A stretch of 64,000 nt of DNA, from assembly GCF_005887115.1 (NCBI RefSeq), contig NZ_PNCJ01000011.1:41025-105024 (forward strand), written 5' to 3'. The stretch comes from Pseudoalteromonas rubra. GTDB taxonomy: Bacteria; Pseudomonadota; Gammaproteobacteria; Enterobacterales; Alteromonadaceae. A program made the translations under genes and the position numbers. The notes under the pieces are model-generated. The model worked only from the letters and a program-made list of their open reading frames with translations, was not told the DNA's origin and searched no databases. This document shows, piece after piece, positions 17,070-26,100 of the stretch (positions are counted from its first letter, which is position 1; every line of letters begins with the position of its first letter).

Positions 17070-17082
17070 TTACTTTTAGTAA
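17070..17082. promoter_or_regulatory. candidate HxlR operator, TTACT-TTT-AGTAA
   Basis: A 5-bp inverted repeat with a 3-bp spacer sits in the divergent promoter region, 26 bp before the regulator's likely start. It resembles the TACT...AGTA operators of YodB-type HxlR regulators. Further AGTAACC units occur at 17042-17048 and 17078-17084, giving possible extra half-sites. Confidence 0.5.
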
Positions 17083-17107
17083 CCACCCTTATTTTGGAGT
17101 GCAGATT

Positions 17108-17467
17108 GTGGAAAGTGTCGTTAAAACAGATAGTAAGGGAAGAAAAAAAGTTCTAAATGCATGCGAGGAACCTTGTGCTATTGAGAAGGGCATGCGCCTG
17201 ATCGGAGGAAAATGGACGGGATCCATTATCTATCATCTCAAAGATGAGCCGGTGCGGTTTAACGATCTGGCCAGAATGCTTGGAGGAGCCAGCAAAAAAA
17301 TGATCGATCAACGCCTGAAGGAGCTGGAAGCTCAGGGCATGGTGTTGCGTACCGTTGTGAATGAACGACCCGTCGCAGTGACCTATGAACTGACTGAGTT
17401 TGGTCGCTCGGCATTGCATATTCTGGAGCAACTGCGCGTCTGGTCTGAGTCTCACCAGGTGAGCTAG
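17108..17467 (+). CDS. HxlR-family transcriptional regulator
   Basis: About 119 residues from GTG 17108, which has GGAG at 17096-17099 with 8-nt spacing. An in-frame GTG at 17099 overlaps that ribosome-binding site and is less likely. The family core is clear: C-x-x-x-CAIEKGMRLIGGKWTGSIIYHLKDEPVRFNDLAR, then a winged helix ending RVWSESH. Two or three cysteines near the N-terminus (NACEEPCAIEK) include the position used for quinone or disulfide sensing in YodB/QorR. Likely a redox-sensing repressor of the divergent quinone reductase operon. Confidence 0.9.
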   Translation: MESVVKTDSKGRKKVLNACEEPCAIEKGMRLIGGKWTGSIIYHLKDEPVRFNDLARMLGGASKKMIDQRLKELEAQGMVLRTVVNERPVAVTYELTEFGRSALHILEQLRVWSESHQVS

Positions 17468-17798
17468 TGCTAAAGTACGGGAAAACACAACGGCATGTGC
17501 TTTAAAAACCGGCATGCCCAGATCCAGATCAAGTTTTGTTTATTCAATGTAAATAAATATGGAATAATTGTTTATTCCGAGTTAATCTTCTCTCGTTCAC
17601 AGGAGATGAGCTAAATGTGCCTAAAATAGGGCATAGACGAGCGAAAGGAACCGGGAAAACGGTTACACACTTTTAAGCAGTTAACTTTTAATTATCATTT
17701 TAAGTTACCCTCAGCGTCAGTGGCTCTCCGCCTGTCCTGTTTATCAATCGTACTGGTTTTGCGGTTGATGATGTATCACTACACGAGAGAGACAAGCT
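17468..17798. promoter_or_regulatory. hcnABC upstream region
   Basis: 331 bp without a gene. It should hold the hcn promoter. It contains a perfect inverted repeat at 17561-17578 (separate entry). I looked for a TTGAT-N4-ATCAA (FNR/ANR) box, the known anaerobic control site of pseudomonad hcn promoters, and found none. The nearest is TTGAT followed by ATCAC at 17765-17779 with the wrong spacing, too near the start codon. Confidence 0.5.
17561..17578. promoter_or_regulatory. inverted repeat GGAATAA-TTGT-TTATTCC upstream of hcnA
   Basis: Seven-bp perfect arms with a 4-bp spacer, 220 bp before the hcnA start. Possible operator for a dimeric regulator. It is also 94 bp past the end of the HxlR gene, but it has no T tract, so it does not look like a terminator. 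Confidence 0.45.
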
Positions 17799-18119
17799 AT
17801 GAAATCACTTAAGCGTACCAGAGACATTACACCTCTGCCTTCGCGCAATTTCAAAATTACCGTCGATGATCAACCTGTTGAAGCCTGTGAAGGTGAGACC
17901 GTGTTGTCTGTGTTACTCGCGGCAAACTATGCCAGAGTGATGGAAAATGACCGCAATGTGGCCTCAGGTGCCTATTGTGGCATGGGTGTATGTCATTGTT
18001 GTCAGGTAAAAATCAATGCAAAGCACAAGCAGCGGGCCTGCCAGACATTAGTAGAGCCACGCATGTCGGTTGAAACCCTGACGAATCGTTTCAAGGAAGA
18101 GGGGATCAAACATGAATAG
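17799..18119 (+). CDS. hcnA: hydrogen cyanide synthase subunit HcnA
   Basis: 106 residues, the length of pseudomonad HcnA. A [2Fe-2S] ferredoxin-like domain has GETVLSVLLAA and cysteines in SGAYCGMGVCHCCQVKI plus RACQT. The flanking RDITPLPSR start and NRF-x-x-E end agree with HcnA. With HcnB and HcnC it forms the membrane-associated flavoenzyme that oxidises glycine to HCN and CO2. D-hydroxyproline or sarcosine dehydrogenase small subunits are related, but the three-gene set here matches Hcn better. Overlaps hcnB by 8 nt. Confidence 0.88.
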   Translation: MKSLKRTRDITPLPSRNFKITVDDQPVEACEGETVLSVLLAANYARVMENDRNVASGAYCGMGVCHCCQVKINAKHKQRACQTLVEPRMSVETLTNRFKEEGIKHE

Positions 18120-19500
18120 TCAGACACATGACCAGGTTGTGATCGTGGGAGGCGGCCCGGCTGGCACGGCAGCGGCAGCAGAGTTGGCACGACATGGATT
18201 AAAGTCAGTGATCATCGACGAAGCGCCTAAACTGGGTGGGGTAATCTATCGCGGACCATTGCGTCAGACAGACTCATTGCCACACCTCGATGACAACCTG
18301 AAGCGCGCCATGACCGCCTTGCAAACACGTTATCAGGCCCACAGTGATTCCATTGAAGTTAAAACGCAAACACGGGTACTGGGTCCGGAAGGCAGCAATC
18401 AGCTATTGCTGAGCGATAACTCAGGTTTGAGCCGTCAGCCTTATGGGCACCTGATCCTGGCAACGGGCTGCCACGAGCGCAGTGTACCGTTTCCCGGCTG
18501 GCAATTACCGGGTGTTATGCTGCTTGGCGGTGTCCAGCTACAACTAAAAAGTGGTCTGGTCAGGCCGGGGCAGCGCATGGCACTGGTGGGTACCGGGCCT
18601 TTATTACCTCTGGTTGCCTGTCAGCTGCACAAAGCGGGTGTTGATGTAGTGGGTGTCTATGAAGCCAGCCCGTTTGCCAAACTGGCAAAAGAAGCGGTGG
18701 CGCTGCTTAACAAGCCTAAGCTAACGCTCTCAGGCATGAGCATGATGAGTTACCTAAAAAAACACAAAATTCCTTTCAAATATGGCTGGGGTATCGTCAG
18801 CGCTCAGGGTGATGAGCAACTTAAGAGCATCCAGGTTGCGCCTTATGACAGTCAGTGGCGTCCTCAACGTGACCTGGCAGTTAAGGTAGAAGTGGATGCA
18901 ATCGGGGTTGGCTATGGGTTTGTCGCTCGTACCCAGCTAGCCATGTTGCTGGGTCTTGAGCATCACTACAGTAAGGTTAGTGGCTATGTACCGGTGCTTG
19001 ATGAATGGCATCAGAGCCAAAATCATGCCGCATTTGTGGTGGGCGACAGTAATGGTCTGCTGGGTGCCGATGCGGCCATTTGTGAGGGGCAGCTGGCAGC
19101 GCTACGTCTTGCCTGGCAATGCGGAAAAATTACCGAATCTCAAATGCTTAGTCGTACAACTAGAGTAACGAATAAGCTTGCCCGGATCAAAAAGTTCCGC
19201 TTTGGCTTTGATCGCTTTTCAGACAGGCAGCCCGGTTTATTGTCGCTGGCAGCACCTGAAACTGTGGTGTGTCGTTGTGAGCAGGTTCGCCGTGAGCAAC
19301 TGGACGAAGCCATTGCGCAGGGTGTGAAAGACATCACCAGCCTGAAGATGCGCACCCGGATCGGCATGGGGGATTGTCAGGGGAAAACCTGCAGCTCATA
19401 TGCGCTGGATTACCTGCACGAGGCAGGTTTGACGGAAAACATCGGTGTGATCAAACCCCGTTTTCCTCTTGATCCTATCCCCTTTACTTTAATGGAATGA
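18112..19500 (+). CDS. hcnB: hydrogen cyanide synthase subunit HcnB
   Basis: 462 residues. N-terminal FAD-binding Rossmann motif (VVIVGGGPAGTAAAAELARHG, about 9-29) followed by the IYRGPLR segment typical of HcnB. A second dinucleotide fold starts near MALVGTGPLLPLVACQL (about 161-177). The C-terminus has a BFD-like [2Fe-2S] cysteine cluster (VVCRCEQV ... GDCQGKTCSS). It pairs with HcnA and HcnC to move electrons from glycine to the respiratory chain. It overlaps its neighbours on both sides (8 nt and 4 nt), so translation is coupled. Confidence 0.9.
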   Translation: MNSQTHDQVVIVGGGPAGTAAAAELARHGLKSVIIDEAPKLGGVIYRGPLRQTDSLPHLDDNLKRAMTALQTRYQAHSDSIEVKTQTRVLGPEGSNQLLLSDNSGLSRQPYGHLILATGCHERSVPFPGWQLPGVMLLGGVQLQLKSGLVRPGQRMALVGTGPLLPLVACQLHKAGVDVVGVYEASPFAKLAKEAVALLNKPKLTLSGMSMMSYLKKHKIPFKYGWGIVSAQGDEQLKSIQVAPYDSQWRPQRDLAVKVEVDAIGVGYGFVARTQLAMLLGLEHHYSKVSGYVPVLDEWHQSQNHAAFVVGDSNGLLGADAAICEGQLAALRLAWQCGKITESQMLSRTTRVTNKLARIKKFRFGFDRFSDRQPGLLSLAAPETVVCRCEQVRREQLDEAIAQGVKDITSLKMRTRIGMGDCQGKTCSSYALDYLHEAGLTENIGVIKPRFPLDPIPFTLME

Positions 19501-20732
19501 ATACAATGAAAAAATATGATGTTGTCATCGCCGGTGGCGGCGCAGTAGGTGCAGCGTGCGCATACTTTTTGAGTCGCGATACAGATTTAAAAATCGCGCT
19601 AATTGATTTAAAGAAACCCGGCAATGCTTCACGGGCTTCTGCCGGTGGTTTGTGGGCTATCGGAGAATCCGTCGGTTTGGGCTGTGGTGTGATCTTTTTT
19701 AAGACCTTGTCCAAGTTGCACAGCGAAGCTCAGGGTAAAGAAGTGCCCGTGATGCGCCCGCACCAGTTACCAGACTGCTTTTTTGAATTTGCCCTGACCT
19801 CTAACAATATGTATCCGGCATTACATCAGGAGATGCTTGAAAAACACGGTGTGGACTTTAAATTTGAGCGCACGGGTCTGAAATTCATTATGTATAACGA
19901 AGAAGACAGGTTATACGCTGAGCAGATCACTGAGGGGATCCCGCATCTGGCCGATCAGGTGCGCTGGCTGGATGCTGAAGAGCTCAAAAAGGAAGAACCC
20001 TATGTGACGGACGATGCCATTGGAGCCATTGACTTTATTTGTGATCACCAGGTGAACCCGTATCGTCTGGTTGATGCTTACCTGGAAGGGGCCCGTCAGA
20101 ATGGGGTGTCTTTATATCTGAATACCGAAGTCACCTCCGTGATCCGCAACGGCAATGTCGTGGAAGGGGTGAAAACCCGTGATCAAGTGTTTTTCTGCGA
20201 TACGCTGATCAATGCTTCCGGTGCATGGGCAAATGAGCTTTACCAACAAGCAACAGGACGCACTATGCCGGTTTATCCGGTGAAAGGACAAATTGTGCTC
20301 TCAGAGCGGATGCCGAAGATCATGAATGGCTGTATCAGCACCAGCGATTGTTACATTGCACAAAAGGACAACGGCGAGATCTTGATTGGCTCATCCACCG
20401 AAGAAAAGGGCTTTGATACCACTAACAGTCTGGACAAGATCCAGGAGCTGTCACAGGGGGCGATGAAGTGCCTGCCAATTCTCAAAGAGTCGAGCATAAA
20501 GCGTTGCTGGGCAGGTTTGCGACCGGGCACGCCGGACGAGTTGCCAATTCTGGGCCCGGTTGAAGGGATAGAAGGATATCTGAATGCCTGTGGTCATTTC
20601 CGTACTGGTATTCTGACGTCTGCGATTACAGGGCAGTTGATGACTGAGCTGATAACCGGCAAAACCCCTTCGCTGGACCTGACTCCGTTCAGCGTCACGC
20701 GTTTTGACGAGGCCGAGCAAAAAGCTGGTTAA
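19497..20732 (+). CDS. hcnC: hydrogen cyanide synthase subunit HcnC
   Basis: 411 residues, DAO-type FAD oxidase. Rossmann motif VVIAGGGAVGAACAYFLSR at the N-terminus, then SRASAGGLWAIGESVGLGCG, PVKGQIVLSERMPK, SDCYIAQKDNGEILIGS, and the C-terminal WAGLRPGTPDELPILGPV and ACGHFRTGILTSAITG. These are strongly reminiscent of pseudomonad HcnC along most of the length. It is the catalytic subunit for glycine dehydrogenation. Last gene of the operon; a weak hairpin (GGGAGGCTCCC near 20768) follows. A second possible start is ATG 19506. Confidence 0.92.
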   Translation: MNTMKKYDVVIAGGGAVGAACAYFLSRDTDLKIALIDLKKPGNASRASAGGLWAIGESVGLGCGVIFFKTLSKLHSEAQGKEVPVMRPHQLPDCFFEFALTSNNMYPALHQEMLEKHGVDFKFERTGLKFIMYNEEDRLYAEQITEGIPHLADQVRWLDAEELKKEEPYVTDDAIGAIDFICDHQVNPYRLVDAYLEGARQNGVSLYLNTEVTSVIRNGNVVEGVKTRDQVFFCDTLINASGAWANELYQQATGRTMPVYPVKGQIVLSERMPKIMNGCISTSDCYIAQKDNGEILIGSSTEEKGFDTTNSLDKIQELSQGAMKCLPILKESSIKRCWAGLRPGTPDELPILGPVEGIEGYLNACGHFRTGILTSAITGQLMTELITGKTPSLDLTPFSVTRFDEAEQKAG

Positions 20733-20892
20733 ACCGGATTACGGGAAGAAACTCGAGGGGCAGGGAGGCTCCCGATTTTAACCTTAACAGTGTCGATATT
20801 CTTAATAAAAAACAAAGTACTGAACGGTCGAAAAACTTCATAGCTTATGTCTTAACAGCTGGCCACATTCGTGGTACAGTCCACGCGCATAG

Positions 20893-20909
20893 TTGTTATA
20901 ATATATCAT
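20893..20909 (+). promoter_or_regulatory. Zur-like box upstream of the TonB receptor
   Basis: TTGTTATAATATATCAT matches the gammaproteobacterial Zur core ATGTTATANTATAACAT at 14 of 16 defined positions. Each half-site has a single mismatch and the spacing is correct. It ends 15 bp before the chosen start codon and just ahead of the AAGGA ribosome-binding site, so bound repressor would block initiation of transcription or sit over the early transcript. Confidence 0.55.
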
Positions 20910-20924
20910 AATGAAGGACTGATA

Positions 20925-23048
20925 ATGAAACCCTTACACTCTGCGTGTCGTTTAAGTGTACTTTCTTTGTCTCTTGCTGCGGCGTTTGCTTCGCATGCTG
21001 ACAGTGCCATTGAAAAAATTGAAGTAACGGGGGAGCGCCAGGCATATCGCGGTAACTTCACTCATCTGCAATCACCAGAAGCATTGTTCGAATTTGATTC
21101 TGAACTGATTGAACAAACTGGCGTAACAGGATTAACTCAGGTGTTGGATATGTCTGCGTCGGTTAGCCGGCAGAATAGCCTGGGTGGTTTGTGGGACAGT
21201 TTTGCTATCCGCGGTTTTTTTGGGGACGAAAACGTACCCAGCGGATATCTGGTGAATGGCTTTAACGCAGGTCGTGGATTCTCTGGTCCCCGGGATGTGT
21301 CGGGCATTGAACGGGTTGAGGTGTTAAAGGGACCAAAAGCTGCTTTGTTTGGCCGAGGAGAGCCGGGTGGCTCAATCAATCTGGTCACTAAAAAGCCAAC
21401 CTTTCAGTCATCCAGCGAGTTTGAACTGACGGCTGGCAGCCGTGCGCACCGGCGTCTTGTGGGGGATATTAACACTGTGCTGTCGGACTCAGTTGCGGGC
21501 CGCTTTATTGGTTTTTATCAGGAAGAAGACAGTTTTCGCGACACCATAGAAACGCAAAAGCACGGCCTGATGGCGTCATTTGTGTTTGACCAGAGTGCCG
21601 ATTCAACCTGGCACTATGACTTTGAATATGCCGAGCAGGAGATCCCGTTTGACCGTGGTATCATTGCACCGAATGGCAACTTTGATTTTATGCCCATTGA
21701 GCGTTTTCTGGGAGAGCCGGGGGACGGCCCAACAACCACTATGGTCCATGGTCATCAGGTCCAATGGTTATATGATGTGAACAGCGACTGGCAGTTAAGC
21801 TCAGCACTGGCTTTCAGACAAACAGAGCTGGACAGTCTGTCTAGTGATGCCGATATTGCACCTTCAAGGCAGAAACTTTACCTGGACTTTCAGACCCTGA
21901 CGCGTCAGCACAGACAACGTGCTTATGACACCGATCAGTATGTGGCACGCTTTGAACTGGCGGGCGATATCACCACTGGCTCAATTAAGCATCATATTAT
22001 TATGGGTTTGGATTATGACCGATTTGAATTTGACCGAGATTACCGGGTTGCTCGCGCACCTAAGCTGAGCACGAATCCAACCGATGCGCAGCTTTATGCC
22101 ATTAATATTCATCAGCCAGTCTATGGTCAACATACGCCACCAACCCCTAATCCAGTTATTATTCGCCAGCAAAATCAGTGGGCTACAGGTCTGTATATTC
22201 AGGATCAAATCGCCCTGACTGATGCGCTGCAGGTCCGTATTGGTGGCCGTTTTGACTGGCTGAAGCAAACCACCGACGACAAAATCGCAATGAAGAGTGC
22301 CGATCAGTCTGAACAGCACTTTAGTCCGCAATTGGGTGTGGTCTATCAGCTTAGCGATAATTGGTCATTATACTCAACCTATGGCGAGGGTTATCGCCTG
22401 AACTTTGGTACCGATTATAAGGGTGACGGCTTTGATCCTAACCAGAGCGAATCAATTGAATTCGGCAGTAAATGGTCGTTGTTAGACAATCATCTGGATA
22501 TTACGTTAGCGTATTTTGACAGTGAGCAGAGCAATATTATAGTTGCAGATATTCTTAACCCCGGATTCAGTGCCGCCATTGGTGAAGCAACGAGTGAGGG
22601 GATAGAGCTGGATGTTGTTGGTCAGCTGCCGGCAGATATCCAGGTTCAGTTCTCATACACGTATCTGGATGCGCAGGTAGATAAAGATTCTATTGATACT
22701 GGCCTTGGCGTAGCCATTAAAAAAGGGGACGACCTGCTGAATATTCCAGAAAATGCTGCCAGTATTCAGCTCAGCCAGCAATACACCCTGTATGGCAATG
22801 CGCTGTCAGCTGGGGTTGGTGCACAGTACGTCGATGAGCGACTGGGCCAGCGCGGCACCGATTTTTATCTGCCTTCATATGTAACCGTGAATGTGTTTGC
22901 CGAATATGCCATTAGCGATCGCTGGTCGGTGAAGGCGCAGGTGCACAATGCCTTTGATCGCAAACACTTTACCAATTCATACTCTCAGATGTGGGTGCAG
23001 CCAGGGGAGCCGCGCAAGGTCTTATTGTCGACTTCCTATCAGTTCTAA
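20925..23048 (+). CDS. TonB-dependent outer-membrane receptor (siderophore/metallophore type)
   Basis: I start at ATG 20925 (AAGGACTGATAATG), giving 707 residues and a proper signal peptide (MKPLHSACRLSVLSLSLAAAFASHA). IEKIEVTGER follows as a TonB-box region. The plug domain runs to about residue 165 with IERVEVLKGPKAALFGRGEPGGSINLVTKKP, the hallmark of ferric-siderophore/FhuA-like receptors. The barrel ends with an aromatic C-terminus (LLSTSYQF). An upstream Zur-like box and the nearby nicotianamine-synthase-like gene suggest a zinc- or other metal-chelate substrate in place of the usual iron. The substrate itself is not shown. Confidence 0.9.
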   Translation: MKPLHSACRLSVLSLSLAAAFASHADSAIEKIEVTGERQAYRGNFTHLQSPEALFEFDSELIEQTGVTGLTQVLDMSASVSRQNSLGGLWDSFAIRGFFGDENVPSGYLVNGFNAGRGFSGPRDVSGIERVEVLKGPKAALFGRGEPGGSINLVTKKPTFQSSSEFELTAGSRAHRRLVGDINTVLSDSVAGRFIGFYQEEDSFRDTIETQKHGLMASFVFDQSADSTWHYDFEYAEQEIPFDRGIIAPNGNFDFMPIERFLGEPGDGPTTTMVHGHQVQWLYDVNSDWQLSSALAFRQTELDSLSSDADIAPSRQKLYLDFQTLTRQHRQRAYDTDQYVARFELAGDITTGSIKHHIIMGLDYDRFEFDRDYRVARAPKLSTNPTDAQLYAINIHQPVYGQHTPPTPNPVIIRQQNQWATGLYIQDQIALTDALQVRIGGRFDWLKQTTDDKIAMKSADQSEQHFSPQLGVVYQLSDNWSLYSTYGEGYRLNFGTDYKGDGFDPNQSESIEFGSKWSLLDNHLDITLAYFDSEQSNIIVADILNPGFSAAIGEATSEGIELDVVGQLPADIQVQFSYTYLDAQVDKDSIDTGLGVAIKKGDDLLNIPENAASIQLSQQYTLYGNALSAGVGAQYVDERLGQRGTDFYLPSYVTVNVFAEYAISDRWSVKAQVHNAFDRKHFTNSYSQMWVQPGEPRKVLLSTSYQF

Positions 23049-23080
23049 CTTTTGCCCTTCGACTTGTTAGAAGTGTTTAA

Positions 23081-23116
23081 TGTGCCCTTGCGCTCCCTGC
23101 CTGGGCACATTTTTTT
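23081..23116 (+). terminator. rho-independent terminator of the TonB receptor gene
   Basis: TGTGCCC at 23081-23087 pairs with GGGCACA at 23103-23109 and is followed by seven T. Confidence 0.85.
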
Positions 23117-23157
23117 ATCTGAATTCTTGCAAGCGAATGCATGAAGCACTGACGAAT

Positions 23158-23184
23158 AAAACCCGGCATCTCTGCCGGGTTTTT
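23158..23184. terminator. bidirectional terminator between TonB receptor and RND genes
   Basis: AAAACCCGGCA, loop TCTC, TGCCGGGTTTT. A-rich on one side and T-rich on the other, so it can stop both converging transcripts; mainly it should serve the minus-strand RND operon ending at 23189. Confidence 0.85.
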
Positions 23185-23188
23185 ACAT

Positions 23189-26100
23189 TTAAAGCTGACG
23201 GGTTTTCACTGCTGGTTTGTATGAGGTGAAGATCCGTTTAAGATCCTCCAGCATCACATACAGGCATGGAACCATTAGCAGCGTTACCGCGGTTGCAAAC
23301 AGTACCGAGAAGCTCAGTGAAATGGCGGTTGGTATCACAAACTGGGCCTGCAGGCTCGATTCAAACATGATGGGCACCAGCCCTAAAAAAGTGGTTAGCG
23401 AGGTAAGTAAGATGGCTCTGAAGCGTCCAATACCAGCCTGCACTACCGCAGCTTTCATATCTTGCCCGACAGCTCTTTGTCGGTTAATGACATCAGTCAT
23501 AACCAGCGAGTCGTTGATAACAACCCCCGCTGCGGCAACGATACCAAAGACGGACATCATGCTTATACTGTATCCCAGCAAGTAATGCCCCCACAGCGCT
23601 CCAACTGCAGAAAATGGGATCACCGACATCACAATCAGCGGCTGCAGATAGCTCTTCATTGGCAGTGCCAGTAAGCAATAAACCACCAATAAGCCTATGA
23701 TACCAAACGCCATCACCTGGCTTTGCTCTTGTTTTTGTGCTTCCAGGGCCACGCCTGGTTGAGTAGTGAGCCCCTGGTAAGTGTGTGTCAGCTCGGGCAG
23801 GAGCTGGGATTCAATGTAATCTGCCACGTGGGCAACGGCCGTGTACTGCGCGTCAATATTGGCACTGATGGTTGCGACCTGGTGGCCCTGCTCCCGTTGG
23901 ATACTAGAAAAGCCAGGTACTGCAACAGTTTGTGCAATATCACCAAAAAACACCTGTTCACCGTTTGGCAGAGTGATTAAAGTATGCGCCAGTGCGCTCA
24001 GTTGCTGGCGGTCTGACTGAGTGCCACGGACCTTGAACACCACTTCCTGTCCCTCACGCATAATGCGCTGTATTTCCAGACCATAGAAACGGGCACCGAC
24101 CTGCCGGGTCACTTCCTTCGCACTGAGCTTAAGCTGGTAGGCCAGTGGTTTAAGTTGGATCTGGTACTCAGTTTGAGCGTTGTCCAGCGTAGAATAGACA
24201 CTGTGTACGCCGCGAACAGTGTTGAGCTGATTAATAAAGTCCCGACTTGCCCGGGACAATGTTTCTGCGTCTTTGGCGAACAGGCGATATTCAAGATCGC
24301 TCTTTTCGGCGATGTCGATGACATCTGATTCAATGGTGAGCTTTTTAACGCCTGGAATGTCGGGCAGCTGTTCACGCCAGCGCCTTGCCAGCTCGAACGT
24401 GTCGAAGGGGCGCTGTGCTTCTGGTACTAACGGGACAACCACTTCCGCCTCAGTAAGGTGATCGATGCGGGTATACATCACGTCCATCATAGGTTTGCCA
24501 GTTTCCGCCTGGATTGTGTGTTCAACCCGATTGATCAGGCTCTCTATTTGTTCAACGGCGTTCAGCGTTTGTGCTTCAGAGACTGTGTGATGCATTTGAA
24601 TATTAATTGACGGATAGTCATGCGGCACTTTGGGTACTGGTGTAAAGCGCAACAAACCACTGACAAGTAAACAGACGGTCAGTGCAAGCATACAAATAAA
24701 GCCAGTGATGACTGCATAACGATAGTGAATACAGCGATTTAGCAACGGCGCATAATAGCTGTGTAGCAGGTACTGAAGACGGGTATTGAAACGGTTACGC
24801 CAGTGATCTTTCGGCTTGGGTGGTAACCGGGTTGCGGCCAAGTGTGCCGGTAAAATCAGCTTTGATTCAATCAGGCTGAAGAATAAACATAAGATACATA
24901 CCCCGGCGATGGCGATAAATTGTCCTGAGTTGGGCCCACTGCTGAACATAAAAGGCATAAACACGGCAATGGTGGTTAGCACGCCAAAGGTGGCTGGCAT
25001 TGCGACTTTTTGTGCCCCCCGGATCACCTGAACGGGTGTGTGTCCATTGGACTCAACTTGCTCACAGACGCTTTCGCCAATCACGATGGCATCATCTACT
25101 ACAATCCCAAGCACCATAATAAAGGCAAATAATGACACCAGATTCATGGTAATACCAAGGAGTGGCATTAACCAAAAAGCGCCGAGCATAGAAACAGGTA
25201 AACCGACCATCACCCAGACAGCCAGGCGGGTGCGCAGAAATACGGCCAGTACAATAAACACTAAAATGGCACCCTGGGCGAGGTTTTCCAGCATCATATT
25301 GAGACGCCCCTGCAAATAATGGGTTACATCAACAAACTCGTGGATATGAATGTGCTCGGGCAACGCCTTGCGTTTGTATTCAATATAGGCCTTTACCTGT
25401 GCAACTACCGCGGTTAATGATTGCTCTTTTGCTGCCAGCACCATGATATAAACCGCCTGTTTGCCGTTAAAGCGACCTGCATCCAGGGTCTCGCGAAAAC
25501 CATCCCTGATGATGGCAATATCTCTGAGCAGCACAGTTTCACCCAGAGGTCCGGTAATGATTGGCGTATTGGCAAGAGCGCTGCCCTGATAGCCCCGTTG
25601 CTCAAGTCTGAGATAGATGTTACCGCGGGCGGTTTTAATCTGGCCTGCGGAGAGGTTATCGGCGTGGGTCTGGATTGCACTTACTACGTCAGACAGGCTC
25701 AGCTTGTACTTCTGCAAGCGAATGGGAGAAAGCTCGATGGCAACTTCGTAGTCGGGAATGGCTGACAGGTCAACATGAGAGATTCCATCGAGTTGCAGCA
25801 ACTCATCTTTTAATTCGTTGCCAAGTTTGCTCAGCGCCAGCGGGTCATCAGGGCCAGATAACACAACACTGAGGGCACGCTGGCGCTGTGCACGCTCGGT
25901 AATGCGCAGTGGTTCCATGGTTGCTGGGAAAGTTGCAATGGCATCCAGCTTCATTTTAATTTCATCCAGCCGGTATGCCAGATCCTGATCGTGCTCCAGC
26001 TCAATATCGACTAATCCGCGTGATGGTGTTGCCTGGCTGGTCAGGCGTTTAATGCCTACCTGTGGTTTTAAAGCCTGTTCAATCTTAAGCAGGATGTTTT

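Noticed and set aside
17468..17798. FNR/ANR box controlling hcnABC
   Set aside because: No TTGAT-N4-ATCAA; the best partial match has a 5-nt spacer, one mismatch, and lies too close to the start codon.
20893..20911. Fur box upstream of the TonB receptor
   Set aside because: The site matches the Fur consensus (GATAATGATAATCATTATC) at only about 8 of 19 positions, while it matches the Zur core much better.
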